This document shows, in pieces, positions 26,957 through 37,519 of a DNA stretch of 64,000 bases. The notes below the pieces were generated by a model. That model was not told the DNA's origin and made no database searches. It saw nothing but the letters and a program-made list of their open reading frames with translations. Position 1 is the first letter of the stretch. The number at the start of each line of letters is the position of its first letter. Source of the DNA: Azolla caroliniana (taxonomy: Eukaryota; Polypodiophyta); contig JBHGNT010000005.1 of assembly GCA_043228905.1 (NCBI GenBank), positions 22,816,001-22,880,000 of the forward strand, read 5' to 3'. The position numbers and the translations under genes were made by a program.

Positions 26957-29411
26957 CTGCAAAATAAGAGAACCATATTATAAAACATGTCACAAGGACA
27001 AACAACCATATAATAAAAACATACCGCAAGGACAAACACCACTATGATCAGGCAATTAGGAATTCATCACCATGTCTAGAATCTATGGATTAGTCATCTA
27101 AATGAAATGAATGTCCCCTCAATTGGATCCCCAATAGTCAACATACAGTTGGCACAGTTTCCAGTCAATACTGGCTGTCCAAAACTTCAACCTCCATCGA
27201 CACTTCTTACATTACCAATACTCTCAAACAAACTAAAATTGACTTCCTTTCTGTAGATATGAAATAGAAGCTGTTAGTTTTTAAAGTATCAGAACTTTTA
27301 TTCTAATGAAAGGCTATAAATACAATTAAAATACTTAGTATCAACCTATGCATTTGACATTTGCAAACAGAAGTCAAACATTTGTAAATAGCATATTGTT
27401 GATACTAGTCTTATTTTCTTAGCCAATATCTTAGGCTACTATGTTCATAAAGCACATTGTAGCCCAGTTGTTGGAAGTTCATAAACTTGTAGCAAAGACA
27501 TCAACTCAATTAGTCATCCAACTAATGGACCCTATTTTTAATCAAGTATACAATAGATTTAGTGAAATGATCCATTCAGTAAACTGAAGTACACCACCCA
27601 GTGAGGATTTAAGTGTAACGCACAAAAGCAAAATAATACGGGCTTGCACTTGGACATTGCAATCATCATAGACCTACACACTATAATGATCGCATGACCC
27701 ATTGCATTGGTTATGAAATTGAGCTCTTTTCTTGTGTATGTCTTGTTTTTCTATTAATTAGTTATATTTATTTTGGTTTGTTGTTTTCAAAGATGAGACA
27801 ACATTAATCTCTAATTTGGTGTCACAGATATTTTACCTCTTAACGGATGTTAATTTATCTTTCTCTCCCTCTCTCTCTCTCTAGGTGCTCAGCCTATCAC
27901 AGGATTCAATGGCATCATTACTGTATTCTTAGAGAGGGTTTTGAACCCTTATTAACAAATCCTGGATTCTTATGATTCAGGACTCTATCTACAAAAAAAG
28001 CATAAGAGTACAGATTCCTACACTGAGAGATCGAACCACCCCCAAGGTATTATCCAACTACAGATCACTGACTTTTTCAAAGGACCACCGGTGAAGACTC
28101 ATGGTCAACAGTACACTTGGCGGCACCTCAATGACACCCTTTTTGCGAGATCCAAGTTGATCCAATCATCCAGCTAGATCATTTTTGACAATCTCAAATG
28201 CACGGCTCTGCACACCCTATACGGAAACTGCATCAATGGATCCGGAGCCTCATTCTGAACTATCAAGCAGGCCCATCTAGGCATCTTACTATGGAGGTTG
28301 TTGATATCATTCTAGGAAACCCATTGTGGATCTCACTAAATGAATTCCCCTCCTTGTTGTATGAGTAGTAGTATCACTGTCAGCTTCATGCTACCTTTGT
28401 TTGATATGTTATCCTATCCATTTGCATTCTTTTTACCATAGGTAGAGTTCTTTTCTCCTTTTAGTTTTCAGAGTTATCGGACATTATATCACCTGGTTGT
28501 TTGGCCATTCAAAGATATTACTATACGATTATATCCTCTCCATGTTATTGGTCTTATTCCATAGGATCATCATGGAAATTCAAAGTTTCTATCTCCCCAA
28601 TCGTGTGTGTGTGTGTGTATATATATATATACTTGTGAAAACCTAAGGCTGAATTGAAAGATCTGCTTTTAACTGAGAAATCCTAAGTCTGAATTAAAAA
28701 TTATTCGTCTTATTGTGAAACACTGTGAATTGGATTCTTATTCTTCCATAAATATGATCTCTTTCTTTGCTCTGCCATAAATATGAAACCTTTTTCTTCT
28801 TCATCCATGAATAGAACGTGTTTCTTCTTCGTCATTGTCCATAGATATGACATGTTTCTTCCTCTTCTACTATAAAAATACTCTTTTTCTTTGTCTTTGT
28901 CTTTGTCTCTCTGTATGAAAACCTCGTTCAGAATTAAGCACAACTACAGACAATTCTAACATATACAGTATCCAGATGTTCCATTCTCTCCAAGCCAGAG
29001 AGTAGACCGTTTCTACTTAGAATACACAACAAGAGCAACAAGAGCAAAAAAGAGCACAAACAAAACTAAATACTTACCCTAAATTCAGATCATTTCAGAG
29101 CAGAAGCCAGAGACAGATACACAACAATAAATACAAACCCAAACAACCATTTATTCGGAATTCAGATCATTTCAGAGAAGATACAGATAGAAACCAAATA
29201 TATATGTACACATATGCAGACATAAAACAACAAAATCAAACAAAAGAGGGGGGGAAACAGTTACTCTAAATTCAGATCATCTCAGAGCGGATACAGAGAC
29301 AAATACATAGCAACAACAACAACAAAAAAACAAAAACCCAAAGAAAGCAGACCCCTTTGTTCTGAATTCAGATCATTTCAGAGCAGAGACGGATACAGAG
29401 TGGTGGTATAC
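26957..29411 (-). other. Inferred long 5'-UTR (leader) intron of SnRK1 gene
   Basis: On the gene strand a CAG|GTATACC donor at 29412/29411 follows a CT-rich leader, and a TTATTTTGCAG acceptor lies at 26957. Between them are 2455 bases with no coding signal, T-rich tracts, a (GT/TA)n run near 28603-28630 and the motif cluster described separately. Long leader introns are common in plant genes of this kind. The exact splice pair is inferred. Confidence 0.5.
29082..29383 (-). promoter_or_regulatory. Four-copy CTCTGAAATGATCTGAATT motif cluster at start of leader intron
   Basis: Copies lie at 29365-29383, 29269-29287, 29159-29177 and 29082-29100. They are identical except for one base in the second. 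On the gene strand each contains GATCTG, the core of the TTNGATYTG motif linked to intron-mediated enhancement in plants. All four fall within the first ~330 bases of the inferred leader intron, where enhancing introns carry their signal. The spacings of 96, 110 and 77 bases, with shared flanking GATACAGA, suggest tandem duplication. Confidence 0.5.
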
Positions 29412-29545
29412 CTGGGAAACAGAGAGAATATCTCTCTGATGTGGGAGGGGGGGGGGCACAGAGCAGAGTTGGGAGGAGACCAGATCAGAGAGAGACAGAG
29501 AAACAGAGACTAGGAGAGAGAGAGAAGGAGCCCTTCCTTTTCACA
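29412..29545 (-). other. Inferred SnRK1 5'-UTR exon 1 and core promoter edge
   Basis: On the gene strand this is CTCTCTCT-rich with CTGTTTCTCTGTCTC and a C-run, typical of plant 5' leaders, ending at the CAG|GTATACC donor. The transcription start is not visible; the upper boundary is a guess from composition. Confidence 0.4.
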
Positions 29546-32500
29546 CTACTAGCGCCCACTTGACCCACCAAAACAAACAGAATCAAACACTACTTACTGC
29601 TCATATAGATTATCACCATCATTATTAGTTCACCATTTTGTGTATCTTATAGACACACACATCCTCTCTGTATGTATCAATTCATGTCCGTAACCACGTA
29701 TCATCCCGTCGGCTATTATTATGTGAGAGCCACATTAGTGATGTTACAGACTACTCTCGGCTCCGCTGATTCGAACTGATTTGTTGCGAAGGAGAGGTGG
29801 CCCCGGGAATGCTCAATAAACATTCGTTTGTTTTTGTCGTTGGCTCAGATTCCCTCGATCCCGATTTATTGTATCTGCACGTGAAACATGATGGGTATGG
29901 GCTATGAGTCAGTAATCACGTTGAACATCGTTAGAGAACTCATATAGTGGACTGTGTCTCGGTGTGAAGGCCGACTGAACAAACAATAAATATATACCAC
30001 ACCACAACATGGTAGTTCAAAATTTATTGCTCTTGATTATCATCTCGTCCTTTAGAGCGAGTGCCGTCGGATTTGTTCTATCTATCCCCAATTTGAAAAA
30101 CAGTACATCAACTACATGTATATGGAGTCATGGATGCATAAGTGCTTCATCGAAAAATTTCTTGTAGTTTAGTACTATGGCATGTCACAATGCCAATATC
30201 ATATCTCGTGTCCAATTCAAATTGTCATTTGATCCAAAATATATATATAATGTAGTGCAAAATCCCAAGAGGTTAGTTAAAATAGTTCTAATAGTGTGCC
30301 ATTTAAGAAAAAGTGTTCATACAGTCAGTTCAATTTTCCATTCAAACAAAAATAACCCCATAAAGTGGATGCTTTAGTGTTTGCTTGAAAAAGTTAACGT
30401 GGTCCATTGGGCTTAATTAATTATGTGATGTTTTGTGGTATAAACTTATGTCATCAATTGATTTGTGCCCCACATCATCGATTGATGTATTTCTCTGAAA
30501 TCAATGTAAGCATGGCATCAACATGTTATATAATTTGCCTGTCAAAAAATATTCGTGATAGATTAGTTCGCATGTAGTGACTAATTAGTTCATGTCATAT
30601 GAATGTGGATGTGTGTTTGAGCATGCACTATAAACATAGCCTTAACTCTCTGTCAACTCTGGTTGTTGGTTATATTTTGTGTGGAGCGCACAACCCCCTG
30701 TGGACATGAAACCCATCAAGAGGCAAAAGTGTCATTCTAGTATTGTTGGTAATACAATACTTAAATTTCAATAGATGTATCTTTCTTGTCATTAAATTTG
30801 AATATAAAGGCATGTGGTTGTAGAGTAAACATGGAAACTATGAATGTTTTGAATAGAAATTATGGCCTATTGATATAGTTTATGCTTTATAACCTCTATG
30901 TTTATGCCCTATTACATCAATCACGAATGGACATTTTCACATGAATGGTTCATGATCAATCGGAAGTTTTCCCAATACAAACACTTGATCCATCTACCAA
31001 GGGCCACTAGGTGTATAGAGAGTCGAGACCGTGGAATATTTGTGTTACACAATTTGTTTCAAAAATGGCCAAGGGTAAATTCCGTAGTTGAATGAACTCC
31101 TCCAATTTGGTGGGAAATTTTCATTTGCTTTGTATGTGGTTGCATTATGGATGTGGAATGTAACAACTCTTTGCTTAGAGATATTAGTTTCAAACTTCAT
31201 GCACAAGCCAAAGTTAGGTTGCAAGATAAACATCTAACTTTTATGCACCTCTAGTTGAGCAAGTAATTAGCACAAAGAGTTACAGTAAATATTTTGGCCG
31301 TACATGGTGGAATAGTCCAAAAAGGTAACAGAGACGTCCGTCTCTTTAGTGCACACCCTTTGTATATGTGTATGTATTGGGGGTGAAGAATGAACAATAA
31401 ATTATATGTGTTCAATGTATATGATAATTTAAAGTATTTGTACATGCATGATGTGGGCCATATACTTATGACATGAAAGAGATATATCGATTTGGTGTCT
31501 TCTATGACGTTGGATGTAATGCATAGGTGAATCACATGTCCTAGATTCGCAATGCATACATTTCCAGAACCAATGAAAGTCTTTGACTTTGGGGGTGTAT
31601 GAAGCCATGTTATCATTTCTTGTGTGTTGGACAAGTTACGAAATTTAAGAGCATGGAATAAAGAATATGTTTGTTGTCTGAATGAAGTAAATTATATGTG
31701 AATCAATATATTGATTACATATTTGAAAATGGAGATATCGATAAGTGATTTGGTGTGAATTATTACAATGTCTGATTTAATTTTGAATGTCAACGAATAA
31801 TTTCATGAAGAAGAAGAATAAAAACCAAGAGGACATTCATGAGCAACAATTGATGACGAATGGTAGAATAGGTGATTGTTCTTGCATTTAAAAGTCTAAG
31901 GATGAAGCCAACCTTTTGATGCCACATTTGAATGGACAATAACAAGCTTGAAATTGGGTGTGTTACATCGCCTCTTTCATGTAACCGTCTTGTGCTATAA
32001 AATGGCCATTAGCATGGAAGTATTTGTCCATCTCTAGAAAGAAACTTTAGACAACATTACAAATGTTCAAGTTGATGTCATATCCACCAACATAAATGAA
32101 TGCATGCTATAAAAAACATGTTATTACATGTTTATGGAACTAGTTTGACGATGCACACATGCAAAGTAATGTTTCTTGGCAACTAGACATTTCCATCTGT
32201 GGGTCATGTCAAGGACCATGTTAATTAATGGAGTTTCTAATCATGATAACCATCTAGGTGAAACCCGATAGTTATAAAGGGTGATGTGGTTTGAAGCACA
32301 TTGTATGATTTATAGTTAAGGATACTATGCTATTATGACATGCTTGACTTGAGGTTCTAATTGGCATAATTAAATTGAAGTTATTAGACTTCCTATTTGG
32401 TGAAAGCCCAAATTCTAATTAGAAATGTAATCATCAAATTAAGCTTTTGATTCTTGATTGACACGTTTGCTTTCCACGTAAATTAAGTTTTTTTATTTGA

Positions 32501-35500
32501 GTAACTATGATATACCCGCTTTCAAATTACAAAGAAAATATGTACTTAAAATTTTAACACTTTTTTTTTCCATAAAAATTATGCCCGCTATGATATACCC
32601 GCTTTCAAATTACAAAGAAAATATGTACTTAAAATTTTAACACTTTTTTTTTCCATAAAAATTATGCTCCATTGGTATTAAAATTAAAAAGGCAAGAGGC
32701 ACTATACAAATAGAATATAATATTTTCCATCTCTACAAGTATATATCATCAAAGAAAGGATCAAATATAAGTGATGACATTTGGCAAGATAAGGATAATT
32801 ATAATCTATGAAAACAAATCTCTTGGCAATAACACCTTTGCTATATACCACATATAAGCAGATCTCCCCATAACCATACTCAACATATAAACAAATTCCC
32901 GCAGTCCAAGAGAATACATTTCTTGTTGGTAGTCATGCTCAACACACTCTGGTTGTCCACCATGTTTGTTGGTAGTCCTGCTCAACATATATACCTTGTT
33001 TGTCCACAAGATATTGCTTTTGGCAAATTTTTGTACATCAAGGCCTTCTTCATCTGTTGCAGTTGAAGACACCAAAACAGTCCATGATGCACATGCCGCT
33101 TGAGGTAAAACATGATTGGCCGCCTTGGACAGCCCCCATCTATCCTCTCCTATGTTGAACCAAACTTATTCCTAATCGTGGGTTAACACATAATTAATCT
33201 TAATATTCATGTGATTGAAAGCCTTCTCTTCGGTTGAAGAACATATAGGTAATTTAGTAAGCTAACTTTTTGTGCTTTTTTGAGGCATATAAGTATCTTT
33301 GGGTAGCTTTCCTATACACATATATAAGTACACAAGTGCAAATCCATACAAACACATATTAGAAACCAACAAACATACTCTCATTTTTTGTGAAACTCTT
33401 GCTATTATCCATTGTATTTTTGTAACCCTCCCTCCTTCATCTATGTATGTATAGGAATCCCATCAAGCTATTTCTCTTTCTGTCAATTGTAGAGAGAAGG
33501 AGAGAATATTGACAAGTTTTCTCCGTGTCTTTGTAGAGAGAGAGAGAGAGAATCTCAACATATAATCTCTCGCCCTCTCTTGAAATTCTAGATGTGTACT
33601 TTGACAAAGTTAAGAATGCTTGGGAATTTTATTGGTGGTTTACACCGTAGACGGTAGTATCAAAGTCATAAAATTGAGAGAACCCAAGTTTGATCCCTTG
33701 TCATGGGCTTGGCCCCATCATAAAGATCGCAATCAGTCTCTTGTGGACATTAAAAGGAAATTCATTCATCTCTCATAGATCACAATCAGTCATATTAAAA
33801 AAAAAATATCTCTCTTGTAAAAGTAGTGCGTGAACTAACTAATATGACCCTACCAAAAATTATTGTGGCCCCTAGTACAACATTGAGGATCTTATGGCAA
33901 GGTGAACCCTCTAACATAGTGTAAGATTAAAGAATAAAAAGGTAAATCCCTCCAAGACAAAGTGCACATAGAGTTTAGTTGCTAAAAGAAACATAGAGTT
34001 TAATCTTGCATTCACAACCATTTGACAAAGTTTCCCACAAATCAAGCATGCATGCTTCAACGTCCAACTTCTCAAAGTTAGACACGCCAACCCATACCCC
34101 CTTAATGGGTAGGAGTGAGTTAAATTCTTGATGTATACTTCCCCTCCCATGCATTTCTCATGATATCTCATTGGTTCGTGCCTAAAGGACAATTCTTGAG
34201 GTAGAGGTGAAATGGAAGAGAGACGATATCTCCATGCTTGTTATATTACTACCAACCATGTTTAATGCAAAAGGTGACTCAAGTGCTTAAGGTCTAAGAT
34301 CGTCTTTAATATAAGGACTAAGGATTAATGGATAGTAGTGCCTTGAGCACCTCATGTATGTTACGCTTCACTCCCAATGCATTTCCCATTGATATCACAT
34401 TGCATTGGTACCAAATGAACAAGTCTAGAGGCAAAGAAAAGGGGGCAAAGAGACAAAGACTTATTAGCTATTATAGTGTAAAAGAGCTTACTTTAATGCT
34501 CTTTTGAACTTTAGCTTTACTTTGTGGTTTTTTAGCTTTCTTATCCTCAGTTAAAATGTCAAACCCTAAGTTTCTATCCGAAGGACGTGAGCTCCACATT
34601 GTATTGAGTATGATTGTCTTGAATAGCAAATAAGAGTAGGTTGCTATATAGACTTTGTGTCATCATTAACAAATTAAGTAATTAATTAGTTTTGAAAACT
34701 TACTTAAATCTTTTACTTGTTCATGTTTAATTATCTATGCATGGGGTCAAAGGAAGTGCAAGAGGGTGGTTTGTCGAGTGATGTTAGCTCACTGTGTTGA
34801 TATGCTCGAGAGTGGTTCACACAATGTTTCGTTTGTCTCACTAGCAGTAGGGTGTTACCCCACTTGACCCCGATAAGAATGAATTGACAAGTTAAAATCC
34901 CATTGTATGTGAAGCAAATTATATAAACAATAAACGTAACTGCACCTCGTGACTAAGGTAGGAATCAATTAATGTCTCAATACTATTAGTGGAAGAAGCC
35001 ATTTACACATTTTGAATTTATGGTTAAGTGTGATGTTTTTGTTTAGTTTACTATTGCCCTTAACACTCTTATTTTATCTGTTAATATGTTAGTATATTTC
35101 CTTTAAGTGCTTACTTTTCTATTTTATTAGTGTTAGTGTTTTCATTAACTTTTGGGGGATCTAGAGAGATGCAATTAGACAATGGGGACAATGAGATGCA
35201 ATTGGACACATTTTGTCATTTTCACCTTATATTGGGGCCAACATCAAGGGTTTAACATTCTCCCTGTAATATTCCAAATTTGACATTTTAGCATCTTGCC
35301 ACTGCATCCTTCATGCCTTTAGTAATTTATTCTCAATGGTCACATACTTCATAACATCAATCCGAGAGCTCCAATGGATCTTTTACCTTCATCTCTTAAA
35401 CCATTTCAAAATTTCAAGCTCCAATAGAAGAGACGACCATAGACATTTCCACAAAAATAGTTGTGAGTTCAAATGTACACATGAACCACCATAGATGTCC

Positions 35501-37289
35501 TTATGCCATTACGACCCACCTGATTGGTTGGGTTTAGGTTTTAATGTGTCGTCAATATTGTTGAGCTTAGGATCTGGACCAACGTATAACCTAATGGTAG
35601 CGAATCAAGCAAGGGGTGGTTGTTGACCACCCTTGAGCTAATAGCTTTATTTAACCTTAGTATTTAGTACTTACACTTACACACTTACACACAGACACAC
35701 ACTCTCTCTCTCACTTTATTCTCTCTTGCAATAGAAATAGACATATAGACAAAAGAAATGAATACACCGCTTCTTATTATCAAAGAGGTTTAGCACCATA
35801 CAAAGAGTAGAGAGATTAGGGTTTCACATAACTAGCTCTCTTAATCCTAATCACTCTTATCTCTAATAGAAGATTAGGGAGATAGAGTGAAAGGAAAGGA
35901 GAAAACCTACAAAAGACACCAAGGGTGTTAAGTTTTGATAGCTTTTTACAAGCTTGTTGAGTTGCATTCACACTAGTTTGCCCATTGGCTACAATGCTTC
36001 CTATTTAGGTTCACTCCATCCCCTGTTTCCTTAATGGTTCCTTGAGCTCGGGGTCTCTTTTGTTGGTGCCTTGGTCTCCACAAGTGGCGTCTCGGGGCGC
36101 TAGATACTTAACACGAAAACCCAATGGAAATGTGTGTGCTATCAGGGGCACACTAGTTAAAAAGTGGATTGATGCATGGATATATACATAGATTGAGATA
36201 TTCGCATTCATGGCGCCTCCCCCACGAATACCAACGAATACGTATAAGAATATTTCTTCCAATATTCGTTAACTTTTTTTTTTCCCTTTTTTTTTTGAAA
36301 AAATGCATTCGATGAGTAGCGAATAGAGAAGAGCTCTGTAGGGAATAGCAATCAACAATCAATAGGGAACAACATCAAACATCGGTTCCTCGAAATTTAG
36401 GGTTCGACTGCGTCCTTTCCTCCTCCTTCGTAAGACATACACTTGGGCAAAACGGTACAAAGCAATAAGAGATATCAATCAAACTAGGGTAAAACAAATA
36501 TGATCCAAGATAGAGATCACTCAAATTAGGTTAATCAGAAGGAATCCATAAAAGATACCACTAAGCTTGGGTAGCAAAAGAAAGAAAGGAAAAACAAAAA
36601 GAAACAGAAAGAAACCCATCAAATGTAAAGAGTCAATGAGGTTCAAAGTAGAAGAGAAAGAAGAATCTCATCAAAGGTATCATTTCACATAAATATAGGT
36701 TAAGACAGGAGGAGAGAAACAAGGGGGGGGGGGGGGTAAGTTATAAAATTTTTCCATGATTTGTTTACCTTGAGATCACAGGAGGGGATGTCTTGGCAGG
36801 GGTGGGCAACAACAACAATCCACAGGTTGTTGTCAAGGATACCATGGGCAAAAGGCCAAAAGCAAAAGAAGCAACAATGGCTATAAGCTTGAGGCACTCA
36901 ATGGGTTCCACTAGTGGTTTTGATTTTTGAAGACCTTCCATTTTTCGATTAATTGGTGATTTTTCCTTTTTTTTTTTTAAATAAGTGAATTGAATAATTT
37001 TTATTATGTAAATTTATTTTCCATAAACGAATGGTTTTATAATATTCTTGGAGCAATTTTATATTCTCGAATACTACGAATATTGCGGATGTCGAATACC
37101 ACGCATATCACGCATGGGGTCAATCTATGGATATATATATATATAGGAAATTTGTGTGCTAGCAGATGGGCGTGCAAGGAGTTGGAGTGGCTAGCAAGGG
37201 CACACTTTTCCTATATAGGAAAAGCATGTCGGGTGCGAAGACGTGCGTGACAACGTTTCGAAGGTAAAAAGCCTAGGGGGTGGACCATC
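29546..37289. other. 7.7 kb gene-free region between SnRK1 and ERV1
   Basis: No gene is recognised on either strand. It should hold the divergent promoters of SnRK1 (left) and ERV1 (right). Visible structure: an 83-base tandem duplication at 32505-32670, GA/CT runs near 33530-33550 and 35700, a diverged repeat pair near 34140-34200 and 34360-34430, and AT-rich filler. The short minus-strand frames at 32806-33075 and 33911-34192 resemble no family I know. Confidence 0.55.
32505..32670. repeat. 83-base near-perfect tandem duplication
   Basis: The block beginning CTATGATATACCCGCTTTC at 32505 recurs at 32588. It is followed in both copies by the same AAAGAAAATATGTACTTAAA, the AATTTTAACAC stretch, a T-run and CCATAAAAATTATGC. 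I see no difference within the repeated unit, so the event is recent. Confidence 0.9.
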
Positions 37290-37445
37290 TACATGTCCTG
37301 CCTGCCCTGTCCGGGCGGGTTGTCCGCCCGCAGCCCGCCCAAGAATCTCCCAAATGTCCACCCTCCCCCCTCACTTGTGTTAGTTGTAAATTGTGTTTTG
37401 TGTTTATATTGGGAAGCTGCAAATCTTGTCTGATTGATTTCTGAG

Positions 37446-37511
37446 GCCATAACCATAGCCATAGCTATAGCCATAGCCATCGCCATCGCCATCGCCATCG
37501 CCATCGCCATC
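37446..37511 (+). repeat. Hexanucleotide (CCATAG/CCATCG)n microsatellite in ERV1 leader
   Basis: About eleven units alternate between a CCATAG-type left half and a CCATCG-type right half. The run ends nine bases before the ERV1 ATG at 37520, so it would lie in the 5' UTR. It produces long artificial open frames of alternating residues on both strands. Confidence 0.8.
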
Positions 37512-37519
37512 CTCATATC

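Noticed and set aside
27930-28340. Possible retrotransposon fragment in the SnRK1 leader intron
   Set aside because: Slightly higher GC and protein-like words, but no domain could be identified in any frame.
28710-28943. Minus-strand charged 77-residue frame in the SnRK1 leader intron
   Set aside because: Made of short CTTTGT/CTTCTTC-type repeats and starts in low-complexity sequence; no homology recognised.
32806-33075. Minus-strand 89-residue frame in the gene-free region
   Set aside because: No known motif, no splice context, AT-rich surroundings; chance or relic.
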